Below are positions 22,930-34,125 of a stretch of 64,000 nt of DNA, one piece after another. Source of the DNA: Lactifluus volemus (Eukaryota; Basidiomycota; Agaricomycetes; Russulales; Russulaceae); contig WTXI01000166.1 of assembly GCA_022376515.1 (NCBI GenBank), positions 1 through 64,000 of the forward strand, written 5' to 3'. The translations under genes and the position numbers were made by a program. The notes under the pieces are model-generated. The model was given only the letters and a program-made list of their open reading frames with translations. It was not told where the DNA came from and did not search any database. Position 1 is the first letter of the stretch; every line of letters starts with the position of its first letter.

Positions 22930-24492
22930 GTAGCTGCGGCGAGGGTGTCGTCCGCGAGGGGGTTCGGTTGTTGCTGCGGGGAGGCTGAAGGTGCTTCTTC
23001 GGCCTCGGAGTCGGAGGAGTTCGAGTTCAAGACGCCGAATCTTCCTGGTGGTCTAGGGGATCGGTATGCAGGGTGTTCTCTGTTGGTTTCCCTCCAGTAG
23101 CCTAAGCCTGCTGTAGCGCAATGTATAGGTTGTAAGAGGTTTCCTGAGCGGGTTCGGAAGATGTTTCCTTCTGGGTCTGGTTCGATTAGATACCAGGAGT
23201 TGTTTATGAATTCGCAGAAGTCGTTGAGTAGATTTCCTTGTCCGTCACGGGTAGTAACCTGATAGGCTCCCCTCCCAACGTCTGGTCTGATCAAAACCCA
23301 CTGAGCACTGCCTTTTACGTGTGCAGGTAGCCGGTCTCCGATTCGAATAGGGATATAGGTCCAATGGTTATTGTCAGGGATCAGGCCGTTTATGGATGTG
23401 TTGCCTGAACTGCCACTGCTTCTGGTACTCCTAGTAGTACCAGTAGCACAACCTTGTAGTAGCGGTAGGCGTTAAGCTTAGGTTGATGGTGTGGGGCAAA
23501 CTGGGGGTATTCCCTGATGTATTGTTCAATGAACTCGATCTCTCGTGCGATGTCGGCGAGTTTGTCGAGGGTGGATTGGATAAAACGGAGGCGGTCTACT
23601 TCCTCTTGTAGATCCTGGATTTGTTGCCTGGTCTCGAGACGGATCTCTTCTTCGTTCTCTGTTAGAGACTGGGGATCTACTCGTTCGTAGGGGTTTGGGT
23701 TAGGTGGTCGAGATGTCGTGCAAGGTTTTCTCTGCGATGGATAAGGATTCCTACCGCAAAGGCGATGATCCCTTCTGGGTCTGGGTGTATCGAAAGGTGG
23801 ATGAGGAGTAGATCTAGGCTTTCTTCGACGTTGAAGAGTTCTGTAATAGTTTCGTCGATGAGGGCAGTGATGTCCTCAGTCAATGGTGACCTCGGTTCTG
23901 TTGTATTCGAGGATATGTTGGAGGAAGAAGCGATACTGTTCAAGGAGGTGGATGGTGTTCTCAAAGAAGGTGACGAGTTCTGGTTCTTCTTCGCGTAGGG
24001 AGGCAAAAAGGAGTAGGTCGGTATGGACCCACTCGAGTTCTAGACAGATATGGAAAGTAAGGTCTCTCGGTTGGCTTCTCAAGCGACGGTTGAAGAGGTA
24101 GGGCCTAAGGTTCGCCCTATTTAGGAGGGGGGTCCTTTCAGGTGCTTGTGGTCTTTCTGGGTGATCGGGTGCGTGTGAGGGATCTATCTTTTGGTATGGT
24201 AACGGCAACGGTCTTCCTTGCAGAAACACTCATGTTGGAGGGCGTGGATGTGGGTGTAGTGTACCTTCTTTCCTGGTATGAACTCGTGGAAGGCGTGGGT
24301 GGTGTACGGCGGTCCTCGAAGTAGGGCTCGGAGATCAAAGGTAGGAGGGGAACAGGAGTGATAGGTTCTCGGGGGAGTCGAAGGGGTTTCCTTATTCGCG
24401 GTATGATGACTAGGGGTGACTGGGGGCTCGGTAGGGCACAGGGTTCTTCCTCTGGGTGCGACGATGCGACGGGGTTCTTCCTCTTCCTTCAC
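22930..24492 (-). pseudogene. Gypsy gag N-terminal and upstream frames, degraded
   Basis: The part at 22930-23294 is in frame with gag across the TIR element. Further upstream three frames alternate: one starting at 24492 (TFDLRALLRGPPYTTHAFHE), one at 24229-23876, and one containing a coiled-coil-like stretch (RQQIQDLQEEVDRLRFIQST, DKLADIAREIEFIEQYIREY) near 23650-23500. I do not recognise a named domain. Position between 5' LTR and capsid suggests an N-terminal gag extension or a separate ORF, now frameshifted. Confidence 0.5.
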
Positions 24493-24620
24493 TTATATGG
24501 GCACGTAGCCTCTTCACAAGTGGAGGGTCGACTTGGGTGACAAGTGGGTGGACTTAGCTGACGGGTTGAAGACCAACTGAGGTCTTATAGGGTTTAGGGT
24601 TGTTTAGGAGACTTTGCTTT

Positions 24621-25179
24621 TGTCAAGGCTCAGAGGGGCCTTGGTGCACAACGGTGCTTGTGACAGTGATCGAGGAGGGCTGAGCGTGGCACTAAGCCTC
24701 AGCATGACAAGGATCACACAAGTTCTTCCCTTGGCTTTACTATAGAGGAGAGCGTCGCGCTGACGGATGCACTCTACTGTATCGTCAAAGAAAAAGGTCA
24801 AGGGTAATCACAAGATGAGACTAAGTCTTGGATGACGACGGTCAGGAGGTCTGACTTGAAGGGACAAGAAGGGAAGAGGGTTCAACTAGTCTGATTGTAG
24901 ACGAAGCGAAGTCTAAGAAGACAAGCTACAACGGACTGGTTTATATACTCCTAGAGTGTGATGCTGAGTCATAGAGTCCCAGGCGTGTCACAGTGTGACA
25001 CGCCTCCTAAATAATATATCGTAGATCGGACGGAGATACTTCGGAAAGATCCAGAGATCTGTATCGTACACGGAAAGATCCGAAGATCCGTATCGTAGAT
25101 TGTCTCAGAATAAAGCAAAAAAGATACCCACAGTCACATAAGGCCAATACATAAGCAGATCACGTGCCAAACCGTAACA
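24621..25179 (-). repeat. Gypsy 5' LTR (559 bp)
   Basis: Pair of the LTR at 13775-14354; carries the same 12-bp-arm hairpin (24981-25005). Followed by the target duplication CACTA at 25180-25184. Confidence 0.92.
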
Positions 25180-25916
25180 CACTAGGTCTGCGCACATCCC
25201 GAGCAGTCCTAAATGTATGTTGCCGCTTTACACTTTGCCAGACTTGCTACTGATTGTGTCTAGATGAAACCTGCATACTGCTAGCACCTGCACATCCTTC
25301 ACACCTTTCAAAGCATGTTTGTAATCTCGTCATCAACGCCCTTGCGGTTCAATGTGATGTAGATGTCAGACTTATTAAGCGTTATCTTGATGCCGGCCAT
25401 ATCAAGATCGTCAAGTGGGCAGGCGTTCAGCGCCTAGGTGGTGGCGATATCATGCACAGCTCCTCGTTGCGAGCGTCCCGGCTTAGTGACGATCATCGCG
25501 ACACCACATGTATACGTGTGAGTGTAAACTGACCCTTAGATCACTTTATTACTAACCTCAGTTCAAAGTACGATGCCGTTATAGATCTGCGCGCGCGGAA
25601 TCATTGAGCCAGCCCGGTCTATTCGCTAAGGGAATTTTATGGCCGCTTATTGCACATCTTCCTTGTTATGTTGCCTGCCACTGAAGATCTTGGCCTTGAA
25701 CAGCCTGAGGAGGTGATCCTTGCAGGTATACGGACCTTTAATATGGTAGGCCATAACAAGGCCAAGATGCCTCTCATAAAAGGACAATCTACCCTTGATG
25801 TTGTTGACATAACGTGTGTACAGTGTCTCATTGGTCGCATACCAATTGGAGGGGGCATAGAGGCAATTATAGACCGCACAGGCAACATTCAGAAGGCATA
25901 TCTACTTCAGGACTAA
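25180..25916 (+). pseudogene. Tnp2-type CACTA transposase, 3' part
   Basis: Continuation of the transposase after the Gypsy insertion. The frame at 25254-25532 has the family's late motifs (VKWAGVQRLGGGDIMHSSSL, DDHRDTTCIRV). It is followed by an intron near 25520-25561 (GTGAGT...CTCAG). The last frame, 25650-25916, reads ILAGIRTFNM ... VVDITCVQCLIGRIPIGGGI and ends AIIDRTGNIQKAYLLQD, the family's usual C-terminus. At least one frame change lies at about 25650. After it come only 360 bp of AT-rich subterminal repeats to the element's end. Confidence 0.78.
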
Positions 25917-26431
25917 TTAAAGCATCGTACGAGTTCACAATACCTGTTTTTCGGGTATCATTTTAGGTAGTTAATTACTCAATTTGTACACGTTTAAATT
26001 ACCCCTTTTTCTGGTCATGAAATCGGGTAGTTCGTTGTCAGCTGAGTATGTGTTTATGTTACCCGTTTTTTGAGTCGTGGAACCGGGTAGTTCATCGTTT
26101 AGTCTAGTATGGATTTATTTTACCTGAAAATCAGGCTCTTTATAGAACTCGTTCAAACCGAGTTTGTTTAACTCGAAGTCAAAATTTCAAAAAAACCTGT
26201 CTTAGGTCCGTTTATTGGGTAAATGATCATTTTAACACGATTTCTGGGGTTTCGGAACCCGTTATTGGGCGCATAGTGAAGCATAATTCCAGTTTAAGGA
26301 ATGTCAACGCTAGAAATGGCACCTGCATAATAGAAGTGTTGCACATCGCTGAAGAGGACTTGCCATTTCCTTGTCTTAGTAGTACAGTAGGGGGTCCGCT
26401 ATCTCCCCTTAAGACAGATTGCCTCTAGGCA

Positions 26432-26445
26432 CAATATATATCATA
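26432..26445 (+). promoter_or_regulatory. TATA-like box upstream of NLR-B
   Basis: CAATATATATCATA about 50 bp before the small ORF at 26484 and about 570 bp before the proposed NLR start. It is conserved in unit C (near 39945) and altered in unit D (near 50318). No transcript data; it is a candidate for the unit's promoter. Confidence 0.35.
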
Positions 26446-26483
26446 GTATAGTATTCCGGTACATTATCCAACAACCAGAACGT

Positions 26484-26633
26484 ATGGATCCTAGAAAGCA
26501 ACTCGACTCGTGCCCAAGGGCTTGCGTAACAAGGGGATCTCGCCATACCTCTAGCAACTTTTCGAGGGTGAAGCATCTAGCGCGCATCTGTCTTGCGGAC
26601 GGGGGAGAATGCACCATGCTCGTCCCACTGTAG
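26484..26633 (+). CDS. Small conserved ORF (49 aa) upstream of NLR-B
   Basis: MDPRKQLDSCPRACV... with several Arg/Cys, ending TAG at 26631. Same length in unit C (39999-40148), broken by a short insertion and stop in unit D. It may be an upstream ORF in the NLR leader, a decayed exon or chance. No domain recognised. Confidence 0.25.
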   Translation: MDPRKQLDSCPRACVTRGSRHTSSNFSRVKHLARICLADGGECTMLVPL

Positions 26634-27011
26634 TGTTGAGAGACGCAAGAAGTGGACAGTCCCAGGATGATCGACGCCCGAAGTCGGTGGTTTTCATGAT
26701 TGAAGCACAGGATAGTGAGATATGCTCACAGACTGATCAGTTTTATGATAACTCAGAGTCGATTATAATATGACCCACTGGCGTGGATAGTCTAGAGCGG
26801 AGGTGCGACTGCTATAACAATAACAACCATGACAATGTTCACGTTTTCCCTCTCTGAGCGGCCATTCCAAGGCCATGTGCTAAGTCCGTGTCAAGCTCAT
26901 GGAGGATCGCCGGGCCGAAAGTGTCAACCCTGTGTTTCCAATGAGGTAAACCTTGTCAACATGCGGGCCGCAGGCGGCACCTTGTTGCCTCAACCTCTCA
27001 CCTCGACTACA

Positions 27012-30000
27012 ATGTCTCTTGCACAACCACATTCGTATGCTAAAGTCTATTACATTCCTTCTCGCGAAATATTAATCATTAGTACAGCCAAGGTCCTCAA
27101 ACCTCCGAAATAGGGTACCTCAGTCACTTCCATTTAATTGTCATTTTTGCTCACATAATTGCCTTTGACCAGTGCTCAGGTCATCGAAACTCCACAACGA
27201 CTTCTCCCTCTCGAGGTGACTGGTACGTAGGTTGGTGATCCCACTGAGATGTGTCCTATAGTAAGCCCGTTTCCCCGTCAGTACTCAGGGCGCACAATCT
27301 TCCTCGTCTCAAGACCGTCTTTGGGAAGAAAAGACGGTTTTACGTCACTGTAACCAACGAGGCGAGAACATGGCAGACACGACCTGTTCGAAGCGTGGGA
27401 CAGCGCGTGGAATGGAACCAGGTTCTGGACACCTCGTACGAAATCTATATTATTTTGTATTATTTATTTTTTTGAGTCTCTTGCAGTGCTGTACTATCAC
27501 TCTCCCGTGTGACAGCATCTCTTTATGCGAAAAGGGCCATGCGGAATGACATCCTTGTTGGAAGGCATGAGATACTCTGTGAACCTCAACATGGTTCGTC
27601 TTGTTAGGTTCTTAATCGCATTCATATGACTCAGGACGTAGTAGACCTTGATATTATTTTGAGTCATGATGGCGGTCATTCAACGGAGCCAGTCACACTC
27701 TTTATGAAGATCACCGTCTCACCAAATGCGACTCCCTCCCTGACTGCTCCGGTCAACACCGTGAACCACACAGCGATCGATTTAGACAGCCCGCCGGTCG
27801 TTGAAGGAAATGCCGCGCCTCCTACTGTTCAAGTCAATGGTGAAACTACCCAACCAGCGGTAGTCACCGCTCCTCTACTTCCTTTATCCGGGACCAGTGA
27901 CCTTCCCATTGAGAGCAGTACTTCTGTGCGACCAGCATCGGACAGCCAGACGGAGATGCCACGCATCGCTCTCCGTCGTGCTGAGGAGGCTGTGAATACG
28001 ATGGAATCATGGGGCATTGCCGTTGAGGTTGTCAAGCAGGTGATGGATGCCGTCGGTCCAATCGCATCAGTATGCCCAAAGCGACTTTGCTTCTTCGCCG
28101 AGTTAACTCTCGTTCTCCAGCTGCATCCCTACGCAAGTCTAGCATGGAGTCTGCTCTCAAAGATTCCCGAGGTGCGACACCTTGCCTTGTCAGGGGATGC
28201 GGGACGTTCATTATTTTTTGTCTCCTCGTTTCTAGACTTTGCTACAGCAGGTTCAGCGTGACGACAATGTCCGATCACTATTTGAAGTCATATGCGATGC
28301 GTTTACGTTTGCAGAAGATGCGGACGCTTTGAGGAGGATCAAGCCAGAGTCTCTTCAAGCGAAAATGCTTGAGGACATGCTGGAACGGGTCTCGGAAATT
28401 AGCAAATTTATTGAATCGTATGCGAAGGATGTGCGAGTCGGTACGTTGTCCTGAGCCCTTTGGTTTAGTCATTATTAACATACCATTTGCAGGGAAGCGG
28501 ACTTGGAAGAATATCCGTGGCCAGGTTGACGGGAAAGTCACACAGTATCGCACCATCCTCACCGGACTGCGAGATGATTTTCTTGCGCGTGCTGCTGTCA
28601 CCACGGAGGTAACTGTGCTTCGAATACAGGACGATGTGAGTAATATTATCCCAAACAAGCAGGAGTTGCTCGACTCAATAGCGCGAATATAGCTTATAGC
28701 GATGTCAAACCAAGCATTAGAAGCCGGTGCGTAATATTAATGGCCACGAGATGATGATCTGACGGAGAGCACACAGAATTCAGTTCCATTATCAGGGAAT
28801 TGCCTTATAAGGGAGGCTGGCGATTCGGCGATGAGAAACGCTGTCTTCCTGGAACACGCGAAGATTTCTTGGATCATATCTTCAAGTGGGTCGAGAATCC
28901 TGAGTCCGAACGTGGGCTCGCGCTCTTCGGCCAAGCAGGCACTGGAAAGTCCTCGATAGCACATGAAGTCGCACGCCATTTCGAGGACAAGTGTCTCGGA
29001 TCTTACTTCGCCTTCGTTCGTTCGGAAGGATCCAAGGACGAGGCATACCAGCTTTTCACGACACTTGCCTGTGATCTCTCCAACAGCTATCCTGCGTTCA
29101 AATTCGCCCTCGGGAGGGTCCTTAAGGATCATTTGTCACTCCGTGGTACCCGAGACCGTGGTACTCTTTTTGAACGACTCATCCTCGAACCGCTCAAGGA
29201 TCTACAAATTCGTGATCCAATTCTTATCGTAATCGATGGATTGGACGAGAGTGGAGATGCGAGTGGCACCAAAGGATTACACACGTTCCTTGCTGAACAT
29301 CTTCTCGACCTCCCTTCAAAATTCCGTATTCTCATCACATCACGGCCGGATCATGGAATCGAAGCTGCATTCACCGAAGCACTATCTGTCCACACCCTCT
29401 ACATGGATGATGACAAACTTGCTGCGAAAACGGAGGACGATATTCTCGCGTACTTTCAGGATGCGCTCCATCCGGACGCTTTCAAAGATTATGGCGTGAA
29501 TCTATCAAAGGCAGCGGAGGGCCTGTTCCAGTGGGCTTCCGTTGCATGCGGCTTCATAAACAACCCCCCTTCTAGTTTCGCGTTTAGTGAGAAAAAGGTC
29601 ATACAGCGCTTGTTGGGACACTCTCGAGATCGGGATGGACAAGATCCGTTGGACCAATTATACGAAGAGGTCCTCCAGGGATATTTCAAGCCGCCTGCAG
29701 CACAGATGTTATTTCGATCCGTGATGGGACAACTTTTTGCTGCGATCGAGCCCCTCACCACCAGTTCCCTGATTGCCTTGCGTCGACATGCACCCAAAGA
29801 TGATCCTGACGATCCTGACCCTGAAGATTCTGATCAGGTTCTCAAAATGCTCGGTCATCTTGGCTCGGTGCTGAGCAATGTCACTTCATCTGATGGAATG
29901 CGGCCGATCGTTCCTCTCCATACTTCATTCCGTGACTTTCTAGCAGATGAGAAGAGTGGGGCATTTCATGTCGACTTTGGCAAGGCCCACCGTCGGTTGG

Positions 30001-32659
30001 CACATTCCTGTCTTAGTTTAATGCTGGATAGCCTCAAGTTCAACATTTGTAAAGTCGAGTCGTCATATTTCGCGAACAGGGACGTCCCAGACTTGGAATC
30101 TCGAATTTCCGAGCACATTCCGTCTGCTCTATCGTATGCCTGCATTTTTTGGGACGACCATTTAGAACACGTTGCTTTCGAACGAGATCTCTTCATAAAG
30201 TTGCGATCCCTGTTCGAGACAAAGTTTTTGTTCTGGCTAGAAGTGCTTAGCATCAAGAACAGTGTGGGCCTTGCATCGCCAGCAATGGCATCTCTGAAGA
30301 TGTGGTTGCAGCGGAAGGTGGGTACATCCTATAATTATAAATGGCATATAGTGACTATTGTGTACAATCACAACAGCCCCAAATGGACGTGGAGAATCTC
30401 ATGTCATTGGTGAACGATGCGTTCGCATTTGTGCGGTATTTCGGGATGTCAATAGCAAGAAGCGCCCCGCATATATATATATCTGCTCTTCCTTTCGCAC
30501 CATCCTCTTCCCGCATCATCGAGCATTACCTTCCCTTATTCCCCCACACATTATCTTTGGATCGCGGGCAATTGCCTCATTGGCCAGCAATGGAAATGGT
30601 GATTCAAGCACATGACGAGTCGATCGAATCCGTTGCGTTCTCGCCAAATGGGCAGCGGATAGCCTCAGGCTCGCGAGACCGTACGATCCGGGTGTGGGAT
30701 GCCACGACCGGAGAGCTTGTAGCAGGCCCTTTTGCCAAGCATACCGATATGGTCCTTTCTGTTGGATTCTCGCCGGACGGACAGCGCATTGTCTCGGCCT
30801 CGAGAGATCGCACGATTCGTGTGTGGGATGCCGCAACAGGAGATGTCGTAGCTGGACCGTTCATTGGACATAGTAATATGGCCATATCTGTTGCGTTCTC
30901 GCCAGACGGGCAGCGCATCGCGTCTGCCTCAGCAGATCGCACGATCCGGATATGGAATGCTGCAACAGGAGAGGTTGTAGCAGGCCCGTTCACTGGACAC
31001 AGGGCTCAGGTCAACTCTGTTGTATTCTCGCCAGACGGGAAGCGCATTTCCTCAGGATCGGATGATCGCACGATTTGCCTGTGGGATTCTGCAGTAGGAG
31101 GGATCGTAGCGGGCCCATTTACTGGACACACTGAACCGGTCCGCTCTGTTGCATTTTCACCGGATGGGGAGCGCATTGTCTCGGCCTCGAGAGATCACAC
31201 AATTCGTGTGTGGAATTCCGCAACGGGAGAGGTCATGGCGGGCCCGTTTTGTGGACACGCCGATATCGTTTGTTCTGTTACATTCTCGCCTGACGGGCAG
31301 CGTATCGCCTCTGCCTCGCATGATCGCACAATTCGTGTGTGGGATGCTGCAACAGGAGATATCATTGCGGGCCCGTTTACTGGTCACGCCAATTCAGTCT
31401 TTTCTATTACGTTCTCACCGGACGGACAGCGCATTGCCTCGGCCTCGTTCGATCGCACGATTCGTGTGTGGGACTCCACAACAAGAGAGGCCGTAGCAGG
31501 TCCGTTTACTGGACATGCCCACTCGGTCTTTTCTATTGCTCTCTCGCCAGACGGGCAGCGTATCGCCTCGGCCTCAGCAGACCACATGATTTGTATTTGG
31601 GATGCCACGACAGGACAAGTCACAGCGGGCCCGTTTACTGGACACACCGATTGGGTTACTGGTGTTTCATTCTCACCAGATGGGCAGCGAGTCGCTTCGG
31701 CCTCGAAGGATCACACGATTCGTGTGTGGGATGCAGCAACGGGAGAGGCCGTAATGGACCCATTTACAGGACACAATGATTGGACCACATCAGTTGTATT
31801 TTCACCGGACGGGCAGCGCATCGCTTCGAGCTCGCGAGATCGCACGATTCGTGTGTGGGATGCTGCAACAGGAAAGGTTGTAGCGGGCTTGTTTACTGGA
31901 CACACCGATGGAGTCTACTCGGTTGTATTCTCACCCGACGGGCAACGCATCGCCTCAGCTTCCTTCGATCGCACGATTCGTGTGTGGGATGCAGGAACAG
32001 GAGAGGTTGTAGCGGGGCCGTTTATTGAGAGAGACAAGGTCGGTTCTATTGCATTCTCACCGAACGGGGGACGCATCGTCTCGGCCTCAGAGGATCGCAC
32101 GATTCGTGTGTGGGATGCCGCAACAGGAATGCTTGTAGGCGGCCCATTTACTGGACATACGAGTACGGTGTTCTCTGTTGCATTCTCACCAGATGGGCAG
32201 CACATTGCCTCGGGCTCTGTAGATCGCACGATTCGCGTGTGGGATGCTACAACAGGAGCTATCGTGGCGGACCCATTTACTGGACACACCGATTCAGTCA
32301 GTTCTATTGCATTCTTGCCGGACGGACAATGGATCGCCTCGGCCTCACTAGATTGCACGATTCGCATGTGGCATTTCGGACCACCATCCACCGCCTCGGC
32401 CTTGGGAAATTGCACGATCACGACTCCTGTGGACAAGCGCGGAACGGAAGATATTGACAAGTTCCCGGTCAATAATGATGGATGGGTGTGTGGGGAGAAT
32501 GGAGAGCTTCTTTTATGGATTCCCCAGATTCACCGGCCATACTTCAATAGGTCTAACACTGTCTGGATTGCAGGCAGAAATTATACCCAGCTTGATATCT
32601 CAAACTTTGTACATGGATCGAATTGGGCTACGGTACATGTTCCTAGTTCATCTAGCTAG
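27012..32659 (+). CDS. NACHT-WD40 receptor (NLR-B), C2-like N-terminus
   Basis: Predicted STAND-type receptor of about 1.65-1.7 thousand residues; family members sense non-self and trigger cell death, inferred here. Exons that fit: 27012-27092, 27180-27222, 27282-27435, 27487-27593, 27635-28069, 28121-28171, 28248-28440, 28493-about 28635. A short exon near 28655-28725, the NACHT exon from about 28790 to 30317, intron 30318-30376 and the WD40 exon 30377-32659 follow. The join after 27593 is unresolved. Domains: C2-like (VLRAHNLPRLKTVFGKKRRF ... WQTRPVRSVGQRVEWNQVLD), Ser/Thr/Pro linker, helical bundle (LEDMLERVSEISKFIESYAK), NACHT with Walker A GQAGTGKS (28929-28952) and Walker B LIVIDGLDES (29223-29252), ILITSRPD, and PLHTSFRDFL. 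Fourteen WD repeats follow and a tail containing NNDGWVCGENGELLLWIPQI. Repeat 11 lacks the usual GH pair and is a residue short. Start chosen because MSLAQ/MALAQ is shared by three copies. Confidence 0.88.
30616..32377 (+). repeat. 14 WD40 repeats of NLR-B
   Basis: Fourteen repeats of 43 residues (129 bp), one of 42. Slot signatures DSAVGGI (slot 4), WNSATGE (5), DSTTRE (7) and ICIWDAT (8) match the other copies. Confidence 0.93.
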
Positions 32660-33063
32660 AGTCGGTACACTATGTATATATACCATCCCGAAATTCATCG
32701 GCAGAGATAGCACCAGTGAATCTATGATTATAATTCATTAGAGGTGTGTCGAAGTCTTTTGAGTCTTGGGAAGATGTCGTGTTGTCGTTCTTCGGCAATA
32801 TCAGTCACGTGACCCAAACCAGTTGGCCACCAGATTATCCCATGCGACATCTACACGGACTTCTTGGTGGAGCCAATTTCCCCAATCTGATTCCATCCAC
32901 AATCCAGGCACACACACCAGTACTTTCTTGACATACATATATGAACAGAGGGGCCGCGAACCAAGTACCTATCATAATGAGAGCAACGAACAGTTCGTTT
33001 AAGGGTGGGGGGGAAAGGAGGGAGGTGTATAGTAGGGGCTCGTCTGTCTGTTCGGTTCGCGAG

Positions 33064-34102
33064 TCATGGTGAGCCATTCAGGGTAGGGTGAAGGAAAGAC
33101 GAGTGCTGCGTTGGCGACGCCAGCCTCTCAGGGAGGAAGAGCGGTACAGTCGGGATCAACTCGAAGATATGCTGTCCCGTACCATGCGCAGGTCCGCCTG
33201 AACCAGGGCGCCCTTTGGTACGTCTTCTGCGCGCATGACCCCATGCACCCGCGCCTCTTGTCATGGCGCCTCTTCCCAGCTTCCATTAGGGCCTGGAGCA
33301 GGGAGTGGTAATGACGCCCCACGCCCGTCCCAAATGCATCGCAGGTCATGGCCCGGAATAATCTGGCACAGTCGTCCAGTCTCAACATGTCGCACTTCGA
33401 TGAAGCGCGAGTCGAAGATGAGGATGTATGGAGGGTGCCATGCGACGTGCTCTGCGGTACCTTCCCACTCGATCGTACCCTTCGTGCGACTTGGGTCCCC
33501 ATGTCGATTCAAATACCATCCGAATTCTGCGAAGAAAGATGAGTATCAAGAGAGGAAGCAAAAGTACATGAAGAATTACCATCGTAGCACAGCAGGAACT
33601 CGTTCTCGCTAGACCGGAACATACCCATTGGACGACATGACTCGCATCGTTTAGCGAGCTTCTCATGAGGAGGATCGTCACGTTGTGGAATAGTTACGCT
33701 CTTGAAACTGCAGATAACGGATCAGACATGAAACGCGTAAATGAGGTACGAAGAGAGAAAGACTGACTCGGAGAGATCCATGATCTCGAAGCTCTTTGTG
33801 CAGAGAATGGCGATCCTCGCTTTCAAGATGAGGTCATACGATTCTGACGGGAGGAAGAAGTCCTGTCAAGTGGTGTCAACAGTGAGATTCGTTCCTGGAG
33901 GTCGGAGTACGTATACGTACTCGGTAGACTCGGAACCACTCTGAGCGAGGTTGCTGCCAGCCAAGTCGGGAGCTGAGAGATACGGGAGCTTTTGTTCTCT
34001 CGTTGATCTTGCCAACAACGGGCTCGAGTACGCGGAAGTCACTATCAAGCTAACCGCCACGTGAGATCGACTGGGGACCCCTTTCTTCTTCATGTAAATG
34101 AC
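33064..34102 (-). pseudogene. Rom2-like GEF CNH fragment (unit B), proximal part
   Basis: Same remnant as at 2958-4165, with the EFLLCYD/intron/EFGxYV join near 33530-33600 and CNH end EGTAEHVAWHPPYILIFDSR, RHVETGRLCQIIPG. Three bases are missing at the DLILKAR site compared with unit A, where DLIFLKAR is read. Its 5' continuation is displaced by a LINE insertion to 35734. Confidence 0.82.
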
Positions 34103-34125
34103 AAGGGTGCGTCCTCCACGACTCC

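Larger units (their letters stand above)
13775..25179 (-). mobile_element. Chromodomain Ty3/Gypsy LTR retrotransposon, 11.4 kb
   Basis: Two LTRs (13775-14354 and 24621-25179; TGTCAAGG...AACA on the plus strand) and an exact 5-bp target duplication CACTA (13770-13774, 25180-25184). The internal genes are on the minus strand: degraded upstream frames and gag (19944-24492), protease, RT-RNase H, integrase with chromodomain. Next to the 3' LTR lies a purine-rich tract (GAGAAGGGAGG on the minus strand). A typical TGG primer site next to the 5' LTR is not evident. It is interrupted by a TIR element and a solo LTR, and each main frame ends in an in-frame TGA, so it is not autonomous now. Confidence 0.92.
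9000..26278 (+). mobile_element. CACTA-type (Plavaka-like) DNA transposon, 17.3 kb with nested insertions
   Basis: Ends in inverted CACTATGCGCCCAA (left at 9000; right end reads TTGGGCGCATAGTG, ending 26278), with further imperfect matching inward, and a 3-bp target duplication AAG (8997-8999, 26279-26281). The empty site is seen at 39811-39820. Subterminal regions (9000-9860; 25920-26278) hold repeated AACCC/GGGTA-type motifs and no genes. Two genes are carried: a minus-strand accessory gene (9861-10983) and a plus-strand Tnp2 transposase gene (11155-25916). The latter is interrupted by an 11.4-kb Gypsy element. Without that insertion the transposon is about 5.9 kb. Superfamily assignment rests on TIR start, TSD length and transposase; 'Plavaka' is from recalled family features. 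Confidence 0.9.
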
